Counted from the first letter of the stretch, positions 30,201 to 37,009 are shown. The stretch: 64,000 bases of DNA from Xenorhabdus mauleonii (GCF_900113945.1 NZ_FORG01000013.1:1-64000), one strand, 5' to 3'. A program made the numbers and translations. Notes: generated by a model from the sequence alone, not told the origin.

Positions 30201-32572
30201 TAGGTAACATGAACCGTGGTTTCTGTTATCCCATACATATTGATTAAACTGGGTGACTGATCGCCATAATGCACCCACCAAGGTTGCAGTTGCATCGGAT
30301 TGAGTTTATCCCCGCCGAAAATCACATAGCGAAGATCAGGAAACTCAGCGCCCATATTTAATGAGGCATCAATAAAGGCATAAAATGCCCCCGGCGTTTG
30401 GTTCAAAACGGTGACTTTCTGCTGTGAACAGAGCTGGCTGAATCTGGCAAAGTCTTTTGTGCACTCAACGGTCGGAATAATCAGGCGACCGCCATAAAGC
30501 AGTGCGCCCCATAACTCCCAGACACTGAAATCAAAGGTATAGGTGTGGTAAAGAACCCAAGTATCTTTTTGGTTAAATTGAAAATGTTTATGGGCAGTCG
30601 TAAATAACCGTGAGACATTCTGGTGGGTTTGCAATACCCCCTTGGGTTGCCCGGTCGTTCCTGATGTATAGATGACATAAGCAAGATCGGAAGGCACATC
30701 TGTCTGTGCCAGATTGGCTGTTGGCTGGTTTTCCGTTAACGAAGGATCATCCGCCGCGATCAATTTGGGTTGGAAAGCCAGAGATTGCGTGCTTTCGTGC
30801 AGGGACAGCAAATGTTGTTGCTGCGTTATCACACAAGGGGCGCGTGTGTCTTCCAGAATAAATTGTACCCGTTCGCTGGGATATTCTGGTGAGATAGGTA
30901 CGTAAGCGCCACCGGCTTTCAATACTGCAAGGATACTGACCACCATTTCCAGACTGCGGTCAAGGTAGAGGGCAATTAAGGTATCAGCTTGCATTGGTGC
31001 ATTGTTTGTTGGCTGGTCTTGTTGCTGACATTGTTGTTGCTGGTATTGTTCGCGGATCACACAAGCCAACTGGTTCGCCCGTTCATTGAGCTGGCGGTAG
31101 GTCAGCGTTTCCCCCTCAAATAGCAACGCAACATTATCTGGCGTGATTGCCGTCTGTGCTTCGAACTGCTTTTGCAACGTACTGGATTGCAACGCCTTGT
31201 ATTCAAGGGGATCGATTTGATTCCAGACACCCAGCAGAGTCTGGTGCTCCTGTTCTAACAAAAGGGGGAGTTCATTGACGAGAGAAGACGGTTTATCAAT
31301 AAGGGCTATCAATAAATTCTCAAGCCGTGCAAACATATTATCGACATCTGGATCGCTAAAGTATTTTTGTAAGTAATTGATCGAAATTTTTAATTCCTGA
31401 TCAATACCATAATCTTTTAAGCGAAAAGCGATAGGGTGAGTCTGTATTGCTGGATTTATATAATAATCATGAACATGAGACATTTCAGCCGCAGGATCTG
31501 AGAATTTCTCATAAGCGATAAGGATATTAGGTAAAAAAAAACCTTGATTATTGGCCATCCGGACAAGGTGGGATTGCGGGAATGAGCAATGTTGATAACT
31601 GCGTTTTATTGCCGACTCTATCTGTTTAATTTGTTCGGTCACACTGAGGGCGTCAGAGATACAGCAATGTACCGGATACATGTTTGTATGCATGCCAATG
31701 GTATATTTCTCTGATTTTGTCTTTCTTCCGTGTGTCACGGTATTAAACGTCAATTCTTGTTGCCCTGTCAGCGCTGACATCATAATACCGACAAGGCATG
31801 AAAAAACGGAACTCAGGTTACTTTGGTTTTTTTCGCAAAAAGCGTACAAAGGTTCTTTGACTGAAAGTGGCAATGTTATTGTTTTGTTATTGGCGCCATG
31901 ATTTTGGTAATAAGGCATTAATTGGTGAGGTTCATGTTCTTTTAAGAAATGACACCAATAGTTATTGTCTTGTTTGTAATTATCGGAAGTTAAATACGCT
32001 CTTGCTTGAGTGACTGAATCTAAATATTGAGGTATTTCAGATAACCAGGCTGTTGATGTTTCTGCTTTAAGGCATGAATATAATCGATGAACATATTCAT
32101 GCAGGCGGAATAAACCCAATCCATCAATAATAATATGATGGAATTTAGTGAGGAAATAATATTTTTTATCGGTGATTAATATCAATGAAGCTTGATATAG
32201 GGGGCCATTTTGAAGATCAATCGGAATATCGACATGTTGTTGTATCCAAAGATTTGCTTTTTCTTCTGCTTCCGGTTGATTTGAAAAATCATGAAATGTA
32301 ATTGAATTGGGTTTCGATTTATTCTCAATGTATTGTGTCGCTTCATGGCCTGAATCAATCGATATATGCAACCGAAGTGCATCAATATGCTGATGTAATA
32401 AATTCCATGCCTGTTGCAAAATAGCAATATCAACGTCATCCTCCATCAAGGAGTACCAGCCTATATTGTGCAAGGTACTGTCTTTATAGAGTGTTTGTTC
32501 ATAAAACACATCTTCTTGAGCAGGATGAAGATTATATAAATTTGAACTTACTAAATATTCAGATTTTGTCAT
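18236..32572 (-). CDS. NRPS, modules 1-4: Cstart-A-T-C-A-T-C-A-T-C-A-T-E
   Basis: 4778 residues. It opens directly with a condensation domain (HHIIIDG near 146), which marks a starter C domain that probably acylates the first residue. A1 has code DFWNIGMVHK (Thr); T1 is near 1038. C2 (HHIAVDGWS near 1224) is followed by A2 with DGFAVASVCK, similar to aromatic codes but uncertain. C3 (near 2293) is followed by A3 with DFWNIGMVHK (Thr again). C4 (near 3372) is followed by A4 with DAWWIGGTFK, close to Val. T4 has GGDS (near 4257) and precedes an E domain (HHLIIDxxSW near 4453). C2-C4 share SFAQERMLFIE and fit LCL type. The C-terminal tail is acidic, as expected for a partner of the TubC-like domain on the next protein. 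No thioesterase; the chain passes to the next gene product. Confidence 0.92.
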   Translation of the reverse strand: MTKSEYLVSSNLYNLHPAQEDVFYEQTLYKDSTLHNIGWYSLMEDDVDIAILQQAWNLLHQHIDALRLHISIDSGHEATQYIENKSKPNSITFHDFSNQPEAEEKANLWIQQHVDIPIDLQNGPLYQASLILITDKKYYFLTKFHHIIIDGLGLFRLHEYVHRLYSCLKAETSTAWLSEIPQYLDSVTQARAYLTSDNYKQDNNYWCHFLKEHEPHQLMPYYQNHGANNKTITLPLSVKEPLYAFCEKNQSNLSSVFSCLVGIMMSALTGQQELTFNTVTHGRKTKSEKYTIGMHTNMYPVHCCISDALSVTEQIKQIESAIKRSYQHCSFPQSHLVRMANNQGFFLPNILIAYEKFSDPAAEMSHVHDYYINPAIQTHPIAFRLKDYGIDQELKISINYLQKYFSDPDVDNMFARLENLLIALIDKPSSLVNELPLLLEQEHQTLLGVWNQIDPLEYKALQSSTLQKQFEAQTAITPDNVALLFEGETLTYRQLNERANQLACVIREQYQQQQCQQQDQPTNNAPMQADTLIALYLDRSLEMVVSILAVLKAGGAYVPISPEYPSERVQFILEDTRAPCVITQQQHLLSLHESTQSLAFQPKLIAADDPSLTENQPTANLAQTDVPSDLAYVIYTSGTTGQPKGVLQTHQNVSRLFTTAHKHFQFNQKDTWVLYHTYTFDFSVWELWGALLYGGRLIIPTVECTKDFARFSQLCSQQKVTVLNQTPGAFYAFIDASLNMGAEFPDLRYVIFGGDKLNPMQLQPWWVHYGDQSPSLINMYGITETTVHVTYKKLAQNDPTASSVIGQPLNDLHAYVLNNAGHLVPIGAPGELYIGGAGLARGYLNRPELTAERFVENPFATAEDKALGYTRLYKTGDLVRWMPNGELEYLGRNDFQVKIRGYRIELGEIESALASHPQVKQAVVIDHEHKGNKVLAAYLVTEGTDGELSNDTLIRHLSSRLPDYMIPASFTRLASIPLTLNGKLDRRALPEPVWGNQDDYIAPRNELEIQLCAIWQNVLGLERIGVDDNFFRIGGNSLMAIQLIAAIHRLLAREVSLAQIFELKTVARLAAHMEQPIHTVIPHLGLQHYPLSFAQERMLFIERFEQGANVYHVPYLVQLHANASLPLLERAINRLVERHPVLKTVYRTHNDGHEYQHVLEDNLVLRPQSCNSIDALMETVRAELLKPFDLVNEPGFRLHSYTTSYTTSTHQTVPINQHYVLFLWHHIAVDGWSIDIFMDELSETYQALREERDSRLPPLDITYGDYAVWQRNYLQGEVQERQLAYWQKALTGHEPLALPTDRPRPIHVDYQGRDFNFTLDSTLSNQLRALAKAQETTLYTVLLSAFYVTLAKLSGQDDIVLGTPTDNRYLAQTQPLIGMFVNSLVLRTQLQQTASIDTLIKQVHSTLLEAKMHQDIPFEQLVDALKVERDTSRHPIFQVMFGLQNFGENLPGSHLPFSLVETGIPLYSPAKFDLSLFISDGQTNLTGSLNYATSLFDGTTITRVADIYQQVLAAFVADQQQALVELDPLSAQERHTLLHMWNQTDVPYPQDKTLQQLFEDQVEKNPDNVALVFEGETLTYHQLNERANQLAGVIRARHQQRFDAPMPADTPIALYLDRSLEMVSSILAVLKSGGAYVPILPSYPPERVNFILQDTQTQCVITQQQHLATLAEYTELFAEPPTLIAADDQAITAGQPAGNLPPINKLTDLAYIIYTSGTTGQPKGVMTEHRNVIHMAAAQEKFFNAPGRSKALMFANYIFDGSVFELFPSLFNGLTIYICSEKERHLPALVKLIQQEGIEIAALPPAILKLMTETELPSLQVLVTAGESPSLDFLEHFSRHSQILNSYGPTEVTVCATEKQYQLGDTPTNIGTAIHNARLYVLDSYGNLSPIGTPGELHVGGAGLARGYLNQPELTAERFIANPFATAEDKALGYTRLYKTGDLVRWLPNGELEYLGRNDFQVKIRGYRIELGEIENVLAAHPQVEQAAVIAHKRQGHDTLIDVLAAYLVTDSELSDESLVEYLSAHLPEYMIPASFTRLDAIPLTLNGKLDRRALPEPVWESRNSYVAPRNALESQLCAIWQAVLGLEHVGIDDNFFRIGGNSLMAIKLTAAIRQRLATDITLAQLFERKTVAGLATEMAHSQESEQQTCTVIPRLNTAHYPLSFAQERMLFIEQFEQGTDAYHIPYLVQLDNKTCLPLLEAAINQLAERHPVLKMVYLNHDDGQIHQQKLDAALPIQSIPPSENIDKLLDTVRAEIATPFDLSAEPSLRLRHYQIHNKQISEKHYLLMLWHHIAFDGWSVNIFMNELAEIYHALSAGRDSQLPPLDISYGDYAAWQRDYLQGDLSERQLAYWQQTLAGYQPLTLPTDYPRPIHVDYQGRDFNFTLDNTLSNQLRTLAKTQETTLYTVLLSAFYVTLAKLSGQDDIVLGTPANSRHHAQTQPLIGMFVNTLALRAQLQQTASVNSLIKQTHQSVTNAKSHQDMPFEQLVETLGIERDTSRHPIFQVVFTLDDFDENQPDRLNLPFSPVEQTEPLYSPAKFDLSLIVSDRHTNISGCLNYAVSLFNEATIVRLADIYQRVLTAFVADQKQALFELDVLSPQERHTLLHTWNPLAIAPYSQDQTLQQRFEAQVAAMPDNMALVFEGETLTYRELNQRANQLALVLRENYQQQHQEPMPVNTLIALYLDRGLEMVISILAVLKSGGAYVPISPEYPSDRVSFILQDAQTPCVLTQQRYLTVLAEYTQSLPDSCLMVAADDPALSRIPSGENPTSISRGDDLAYVIYTSGTTGKPKGVLQTHHNVMRLFTATQEKYQFNHHDTWVLYHAYTFDFSVWELWGALLYGGRLVIPSVACTKDFVQFSQLCIEQKVTVLNQTPGAFYAFIDTSLNADATYPRLRLVIFGGDKLNPVQLHPWWNKYGEHSPALVNMYGITETTVHVTYKRLTQDDTVTASNIGRPLNDLSAYVLDDFGRLVPIGAPGELYVGGAGLAPGYLNRPELTAERFIENPFARAEEKALGYNRLYKTGDLVRWLPNGELEYLGRNDFQVKIRGYRIELGEIESVLAAHPQVKQAVVIAHKHQSHDVLVAYLVAEATGDELSDESLVEYLSAHLPEYMIPASFTRLDAIPLTLNGKLDRQNLPEPVWESQDHHVAPRNALETQLCAIWQAVLGLERVGIHDNFFRIGGNSLMAIKLTAAIRQRLATDVTLAQLFERKTVAGLAAGIEYSSESEQQTCTVIPHLNSGHYPLSFAQERMLFIEQFEQGTDAYHIPYLVQLDNEACLPLLETAVNQLAERHSVIQMVYLNHDDGQIHQQQLDEPLVIRPAQVCEDADGLLDLVRAEIATSFDLSTEPSLRLRHYQIHNKQIGEKHYLLMLWHHIAFDGWSADIFMDELAEIYHALSAGRDSQLPPLDITYGDYAAWQRDYLQGEVGERQLAYWQQTLAGYEPLALPADHSRPAHVNYQGRDFNFTLENALSNQLRTLAKTQETTLYTVLLSAFYVMLAKLSGQDDIVLGTPTDNRHHAQTQPLIGMFVNSMALRTQLQQTASVETLIGQIHQLVAGAKAHQDMPFEQLVEALGIERDTSRHPIFQVMFTLHRFAENQSDRLNLPFSPVALPETLYSPAKFDLSLFVSDGQTNITCCLNYAVSLFNEATIVRLAGIYQHVLAAFVADQKQPLFGINILSAQERHLLERWNQTETPYPQDKTLQQLFEAQVAQHPDAIAVVFEGQKIRYDELNQRANRLAHHLIALGVRPDDRVAICLERSPEMVVGILAILKAGGGYVPLDPTYPTERLAYMLEDAAPVALLTQTAQAEKLSGSVPSKLHDKTVLLDKQAALLATLPDTNPDTQKLGLTSRHLAYVIYTSGSTGQPKGVMVEHRNILRLIINNGFADIGPDDCIAHCANTSFDAATWEIWSALLTGGRMYIVSSAALLEPIRFRQALIEGNVSALWLTVGLFNEYLETLLPIFGQLRYLIVGGDVLNPQKIRQVQSAETQPTCLLNGYGPTETTTFASTYAITSPVDVNQSIPIGRPIANTCMYLLDPYGQAVSIGAIGEIHIGGDGVARGYLNRPELTAERFLVDPFSPETDARMYKTGDLGRWLPDGNIEYLGRNDSQVKLRGFRIELGEIENVLTSHPQIRQAVVIDRTHQGDQGNKDGQGNKVLAAYLVAEDELSDDTLIKYLASRLPEYMIPASFTRLESIPLTQNGKIDRRALPEPVWGNKDNYIAPRNALETQLCAIWQAVLKLERISIDDNFFRIGGDSIVSIQLVSKLRQAGFSLQVKSIFEAPTVAQLAQWLSQSSSAEKIIAEQGLLSGEFDLLPIQQTFFNWRLSDPHHWNQAFMIQIPGDIEFGQIEHALNKLVERHDMLRTRFIETENGYRQCYSDKHDAAHDYLYSGEAPSSHSLLRYCDIRGLDKEALHQQLTQWQSGFDYNNGPLWQAGHLTGYADGSARLFFAFHHLIIDAVSWRIIAEDMRLLLQGMSLPPKTSSYRQWVAAIHRYAQQHQHEVSYWKHVVAGNNIMPATVGNTQHRLSLSAEMTDILLHEANTGYHTEINDLLLSALTLTLQETFSRTVNYILLEGHGRESIDSALDLSETVGWFTTMYPVRLEMQADIAETIIHTKEMLRDIPNKGIGYSALHQAGYLTGELPTISFNYLGQLGGSSHQDWTITSDDCGDSIARANGSHLLLGINGAVQAGKLQFNVDSRLPQPQTEVFLRAFEQALNNIVVAGQTQAQSGGIKTPSDFGIKGISMEQLNQLTHQFDLVEDESSPLNSEKKTILDV

Positions 32573-33202
32573 AATGAATTATACGAATCGTTCCGTTCAA
32601 AAGTTATTTTCAATCCACAATTGCAAACAAGTGGATAACGAGTTTTTAACAAATTTATAGTGTTGATTTTGACATCAGGGAGAATGAATTTTCATCTTTC
32701 TACTGTGATTTGGTATATAACAGTAAAAATAAAGACAGACCACAAGGCTATGGGATGAAATATTAAGGGGGCAATATTCATGTTTATGGTCATATAATGT
32801 GGCGTTCCTTCTGTAATTATTTTTGAGGGGATAGATTTATACCAAATGCTTTTATTCTGTGAAAATTTATGTTACCTGCTGTTGTATGAATATGGTTTAT
32901 TTTGCAATATGGCTGATTCTCCCTTATGAAAACAATTAAACTCTGTTTAATTTAGTGAATAAATTGTTTTATTTTAGAAATAACCATTCCGTATCATTAA
33001 AATTATTCGTGAATTTTAATGTCAGTGATTAGTTCTCCTTATTTTCTGCTTTGGGATATTAATTTGGTCTGCATATTGATTGTTATTCAGATTTAAGTCT
33101 ATATTATTTTTTGTTTAATATGCCGTGTTATTTTATTCAGTGATATATTTTATTAAGCAATGGCAATTAATTTTATTAAACAATAAAAAAGATAATTATT
33201 AA
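32573..33202. other. AT-rich region upstream of the NRPS operon
   Basis: No gene is supported. It carries the NRPS promoter. A TATAAT-like sequence lies only about 10 bases before the ATG on the minus strand, too close to be a convincing -10 box, so the true start site is probably further upstream. Confidence 0.4.
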
Positions 33203-33232
33203 GGTGATGCTTGCTATAAAGCAAACATCACC
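33203..33232 (-). terminator. Hairpin after the ABC-F gene
   Basis: GGTGATGCTTGCT and AGCAAACATCACC form a stem with one mismatch around a short AT loop. A runs flank it on the plus-strand right side and AT-rich sequence on the left. It begins 14 bases past the ABC-F stop. The T tail in the minus direction is weak. Confidence 0.5.
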
Positions 33233-33245
33233 AAAAAATAACCCA

Positions 33246-34997
33246 TTACAGGTTTAACTGGGACTGTATTTTTTCTATCTCCTCTGCCCATTGTTGTTGA
33301 AGGTGCGGCTTCTGGTGGGTGATCTTGCGTTTCAGATCAGCATCCAGTCTTTCTTCAAGGTGAAACAGGCGCTCCAGCAACTGTTCTTCCAGAGCCAATA
33401 AGGATGGCTGCAAGCCATTATTGGCCGTTTGAGATGTATAAGGGCCGTACTCTTCCTGTTTATTTTGCAGTTGGCTCATCTGCTCAATTTGTTGATAGAT
33501 AGCCTCAACGTCGTGATACTCTTCCAACTGATTGTTATTGATAAACCAAAAACGCTGACAGCTATTTTCGATAAGCCAGCGATCGTGACTGACAACGAGC
33601 AATGCACCAGCGAATGTTGCAATTTGCTCACACAATGCCTCTTTACCTTCAATATCCAGATGGTTGGTCGGTTCATCCATCATAACCAACTCATATTTTG
33701 CCAGACTCAGCCCGACAAAAAGCAACCTTGAACGCTCACCGCCGCTGAGAGTTGCTACTTTTTGCTGATGGCGCGGATAAGCAAAACCTGCACCGATCAG
33801 CGCCATCTTGCGCTGTTCGTCAGTCAGTGGCGCGAATGATCGCAATGCATCTGTCAGAGTGTCGTTATCATGCAGTTGGTGTAGCTGCTGGTCGTAATAA
33901 CCCGCGGCTATGGCTGGATGAAACTTGATTGCAGAGCTGTGGTGTATCTCTGAAAGATAAAGTTGCCACAACAGTTGCAAGAAGGTTGATTTACCACAAC
34001 CATTGGCACCGATGATCGCTATGCGATCCCCACTTCTTACCTGATGAAAACGAGTGGTAAACAGTGGGGTGGCGTTGCCCGGTATCTTGATAGTTGCATG
34101 GTCAAGTTCAAGAACGCGGTCAGCCTGAATAGTCTGGCCGGTTAATGTCAACCGCCACTGATAACCTTCGGTCAGCGCTGTTTGTGTATCTTTCAGGTTC
34201 TGGATGTGTTTTTCCATCTGCTTGGCTTTGCGTGAAAAACTCTCGTTATCATAAACCTGTCCCCAGGTTGCAAGGCGTTTGGCACTGATAGTGATGCGAT
34301 CAATCTCTTTTTGTTCAGATTGATTGCGATGTTCATCAGCCACATCTTTTTCTGCCAGTGCCTGACGGGCCTCAGAGCAGGGCAAGCGATAGAAATGGAG
34401 CGTTTTGTCGCGCAATATCCATGTGCAATTGGTGGTTTCATCAAGCAGGGTCTGGTCATGGGAAACCAGAATAAAACTCCCTTTCCAAGACTGAAGAAAA
34501 TTGCGTAACCACCATAGCGTAGGTAAGTCCAGATGGTTACTTGGCTCATCCAGTAATAACAGATCAGGTTCTTGTATCAATGCCCTGCCCAATAACAGGC
34601 GCGTGTGCTGACCACCACTGAGCTGATTGACTGCCTGTGTCCACAGGGATTCAGAAAAGCCCAATTGTGTCAGTAAAACTTCCGCGCGCCAGCGTTCAGT
34701 CATGCGTTCGTCAGCCGGTAATTTTTGCAAAACGGCCTCAACCAATGGCTGGCTTTCCACTTCTTCTGGTAAATGCTGCTCGATATAGGCAGGCACACAG
34801 TGATTGGCGTAGTGAACAGTGCCAGAATTGGGCGCTAATTGCGCTGTCAGTAATTTTAATAACGTACTTTTTCCGCTGCCGTTATGGCCAATCAGACCGA
34901 TGCGGTCACCCGCCTGAACAGTGAAAGAGACGTCATTCAATAAAGTTGTCGTTGAAGTGTCATAACAAATTGATTTTGCAGATAGTAATGTGCTCAT
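33246..34997 (-). CDS. ABC-F family ATPase (ribosome-associated, possible antibiotic resistance)
   Basis: 583 residues with two ATP-binding cassettes and no membrane segments. Cassette 1 has GHNGSGKST near residue 38, LSGGQHTR and LLLLDEPSNHLD. Cassette 2 has GANGCGKST, LSGGERSR and MMDEPTNHLD. The linker between them is charged (EQKEIDRITISAKRL to KAKQMEKHIQNLKD), as expected for the P-site tRNA interaction motif of ABC-F proteins. Family members act on the ribosome as translation factors or displace bound antibiotics. It is preceded by a short leader peptide and hairpins (35015-35180), an arrangement typical of antibiotic-induced ABC-F genes. Lying between two biosynthetic loci, it is a candidate self-resistance gene; a general translation-factor role cannot be excluded. 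Confidence 0.85.
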   Translation of the reverse strand: MSTLLSAKSICYDTSTTTLLNDVSFTVQAGDRIGLIGHNGSGKSTLLKLLTAQLAPNSGTVHYANHCVPAYIEQHLPEEVESQPLVEAVLQKLPADERMTERWRAEVLLTQLGFSESLWTQAVNQLSGGQHTRLLLGRALIQEPDLLLLDEPSNHLDLPTLWWLRNFLQSWKGSFILVSHDQTLLDETTNCTWILRDKTLHFYRLPCSEARQALAEKDVADEHRNQSEQKEIDRITISAKRLATWGQVYDNESFSRKAKQMEKHIQNLKDTQTALTEGYQWRLTLTGQTIQADRVLELDHATIKIPGNATPLFTTRFHQVRSGDRIAIIGANGCGKSTFLQLLWQLYLSEIHHSSAIKFHPAIAAGYYDQQLHQLHDNDTLTDALRSFAPLTDEQRKMALIGAGFAYPRHQQKVATLSGGERSRLLFVGLSLAKYELVMMDEPTNHLDIEGKEALCEQIATFAGALLVVSHDRWLIENSCQRFWFINNNQLEEYHDVEAIYQQIEQMSQLQNKQEEYGPYTSQTANNGLQPSLLALEEQLLERLFHLEERLDADLKRKITHQKPHLQQQWAEEIEKIQSQLNL

Positions 34998-35014
34998 GGC
35001 TTACTCATTTTTCA

Positions 35015-35128
35015 GGCATAAAAATGCCGGGTCAAGTCAGGCGACAACCCAGTAAGCTGAGGAAGGTTTGTTTTGGGTATCTTCGCTCAGGCAGGATTAT
35101 CGCAGTGAAATACTGTGAAAGCCTGAGC
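35015..35128 (-). promoter_or_regulatory. Attenuator-like hairpins between leader peptide and ABC-F gene
   Basis: A perfect 8-bp inverted repeat (GCTCAGGC within the leader codons at 35121-35128, pairing with GCCTGAGC at 35085-35092, minus-strand reading) overlaps the 3' part of the leader frame. A second small stem (GGCAT-TTTT-ATGCC, 35015-35028) lies 17 bases before the ABC-F ATG. A ribosome translating or stalled on the leader would melt the first stem, which is the usual layout of ribosome-mediated attenuation. The pairing is seen; the mechanism is inferred. Confidence 0.55.
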
Positions 35129-35180
35129 TCTGGCGATTACCAAAGAAGTGTGAATATTCAATCAAATCACACAACAACAT
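35097..35180 (-). CDS. Leader peptide of the ABC-F gene (27 residues)
   Basis: A very strong Shine-Dalgarno AAGGAGG (35187-35193) with a 6-base spacing precedes ATG at 35180. The frame runs for 27 codons, starting MLLCDLIEYSHFF and ending SISLR, to TAA at 35097-35099. The stop lies 99 bases before the ABC-F start. The strength of the binding site, far better than that of the ABC-F gene itself, suggests the peptide is translated constitutively and serves as a sensor of ribosome stalling. The sequence matches no leader peptide known to me. Confidence 0.6.
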   Translation of the reverse strand: MLLCDLIEYSHFFGNRQSSGFHSISLR

Positions 35181-35222
35181 AATTAGCCTCCTTATTTTCT
35201 AGTTAGATTGAACAGTGCTGGC

Positions 35223-35251
35223 ATCATAACAATGCCGTTTGCAATAAGCAA
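35223..35251 (-). promoter_or_regulatory. Candidate sigma-70 promoter of the leader/ABC-F unit
   Basis: On the minus strand TTGCTT, a 17-base spacer and TATGAT lie about 30 bases upstream of the leader's Shine-Dalgarno sequence. A second possible -35 (TTGACG) occurs further upstream. Confidence 0.45.
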
Positions 35252-35571
35252 AAGTATAAAACGTCAACAAAATCCTTTGCCGTTTCGATGTTGATGTATT
35301 GGGTAATGCGGCGGTCAATTTTGCACTGCTGGGCGGCATATTTTGCCCTCATTGGCATGAGAGTTATTCCGCTATAAAGCGCAGTGCAAAATAAAACAAC
35401 GCATTAAGATCAGGCTGTCCCCGGCGCGTTAACCGTTAATTTACTGCCCGGTCAAAACGATATTGCCCAACCTGCTGGCTTTAACGGAATTAAAATTGAG
35501 GTTGGGTTAGTCGTGCAGAAGAGGGATTTTTCGAAAGAATGGCTGGCAACAGCCATCATTTTCACAATCAG
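35252..35571. other. Intergenic region between ddlA and the ABC-F promoter, no gene
   Basis: Low-quality short frames only. No repeat or RNA gene was recognised. It separates ddlA from the attenuator-controlled unit, which suggests independent transcription. Confidence 0.35.
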
Positions 35572-36669
35572 TTAGAATACTGAACTCTTTAGCTGCATTT
35601 CGTTTCGGTGGTGTTCTATCGCTAGCTCAATAAGCCGGGTGATTAGATTTGTATAGTTAATGCCACTGGCTTCCCAGAGTTTTGGATACATGCTGATGCT
35701 GGTAAATCCCGGCAGAGTGTTAACTTCATTAATCACAATTTGCTTGTCTTCAGTCATAAACACATCCACACGAGCCATGCCAGCACACTCAAGCACCTCA
35801 AATGCTTTTAAGGCGACACTCCGTACTTGCTCGCTGGCGTCCTGACTTATCTGGGCAGGTATAGCTAGCTTTGCACCTTCACTTTCGATGTATTTGGTTT
35901 GATAAGAATAGAAGCCGTTGCTCAGTACAATTTCTCCGCATACACTTGCTTCAGGATATTCATTACCCAGTACCGCACACTCAATTTCTCTTCCAACAAT
36001 GGCTTTCTCTATTAGCAGTTTGTTGTCAAAGGTGAAGGCGAGATCAAGTGCTATTTCAAACTCTTCTGGCGTCGTTACTTTGCTGACACCGACAGAAGAA
36101 CCTTGGTTAGCCGGTTTTATGAATACTGGCATGCCTAGTTGCGCCTGAACTGTTTCAAAGCTCAGTTCGTGGCGTTTATGGCGGTTAAGACATATGAAAG
36201 GTGCCACTGCCAGCCCTGCATCGCGAAGCAGGCGTTTAGCCACATCTTTATCCATACATACGGCAGAACCAAGTACCCCGGAACCAACGAAAGGGAGATT
36301 AGCCATACGAAGCAATCCTTGCAATGAACCATCTTCCCCCTGTGTGCCGTGCACGATAGGGAAAATCACATCTAATTGTGAAAGCAATTGGGCATTGCTA
36401 GATTCGATCAGCTGGTTTTGTTGCTGTCCTGGGACAAGTGCAACGTGCTTTCCTGACTGATTTAATGCAATAAGAGAGGGATTATCAGCATTGAGCAAGA
36501 ATCCGGAAGTTTCGTTAAGATGCCACACGCCTTCTTTGTCTATACCAATAAGGGACACATCAAACTTTTCTTTATCTATAGCATCAAGGATATTTTTTGC
36601 TGATTGGAGAGAGACTTCATGCTCGGAAGATTTCCCTCCAAAAAAGAGTCCCACATGGGTTTTGGACAT
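35572..36669 (-). CDS. ddlA: D-alanine--D-alanine ligase
   Basis: 365 residues from the ATG at 36669, which follows GGAGATATTCAG, a good ribosome binding site; an upstream in-frame ATG at 36717 would add 16 atypical residues. The ATP-grasp ligase shows [11 protein letters not shown] at the N-terminus, [40 protein letters not shown], and [20 protein letters not shown] near the C-terminus. It joins two D-Ala residues in the cytoplasm for the peptidoglycan stem peptide. Its length fits DdlA rather than the shorter DdlB of the cell-division cluster. All substrate-loop residues appear intact, so this is a D-Ala-D-Ala enzyme, not a D-Lac or D-Ser resistance variant. Probably host housekeeping, although a role beside a biosynthetic locus cannot be excluded. 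Confidence 0.92.
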   Translation of the reverse strand: MSKTHVGLFFGGKSSEHEVSLQSAKNILDAIDKEKFDVSLIGIDKEGVWHLNETSGFLLNADNPSLIALNQSGKHVALVPGQQQNQLIESSNAQLLSQLDVIFPIVHGTQGEDGSLQGLLRMANLPFVGSGVLGSAVCMDKDVAKRLLRDAGLAVAPFICLNRHKRHELSFETVQAQLGMPVFIKPANQGSSVGVSKVTTPEEFEIALDLAFTFDNKLLIEKAIVGREIECAVLGNEYPEASVCGEIVLSNGFYSYQTKYIESEGAKLAIPAQISQDASEQVRSVALKAFEVLECAGMARVDVFMTEDKQIVINEVNTLPGFTSISMYPKLWEASGINYTNLITRLIELAIEHHRNEMQLKSSVF

Positions 36670-36871
36670 CTGAATATCTCCAGCGAATTTGAGAGAAGAT
36701 AAAATTAATAATAACAACCAGAAAGGTTGCTTTCTGATGAGTTTAGCAAGCTTTTGAAGTGTTCGGAATTACCTTACCGTTCATTATTGGCTAATTTGTG
36801 CAATTATTCGGTAAAAGTTAGCCTAACCTCTTGTGGACAGCCAATTTCTCACATTGCTAAAGGTATCATGA

Positions 36872-37009
36872 ATGGGCATCTCATGGGGAAAATCAGAAAA
36901 ATTGCTTGCACTTATCTTCTTAGGATTTTTTGTATTCTTCAATGGCAATAAAGTGCTCACACCACAGATAATTGCACAAATTCATACTATGAAAATGTTA
37001 ATGAAATAA
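36872..37009 (+). CDS. Possible small membrane protein (45 residues)
   Basis: ATG at 36872 is preceded by AAAGG at a spacing of about 9 bases. The frame encodes a short charged start (GKSEK), one hydrophobic segment (LLALIFLGFFVFF, residues 11-23) and a basic tail ending MKMLMK. This is the shape of many small inner-membrane proteins. No family is recognised and no transcript signal is obvious, so this is tentative. Confidence 0.3.
   Translation: MGISWGKSEKLLALIFLGFFVFFNGNKVLTPQIIAQIHTMKMLMK

Noticed and set aside
9431-32572. Plus-strand frames of up to 227 codons inside the NRPS genes, repeated from module to module
   Set aside because: They recur at equivalent positions because the modules are repeated; they have no ribosome binding sites and translate to antisense-like sequence.
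35572-36669. ddlA as a glycopeptide-type resistance ligase
   Set aside because: The motifs are those of an ordinary D-Ala-D-Ala ligase; no vanH- or vanX-like gene is nearby.
36669-36717. Longer ddlA start at 36717
   Set aside because: The 16 extra residues are hydrophobic and absent from the family as I know it, while ATG 36669 has a good ribosome binding site.
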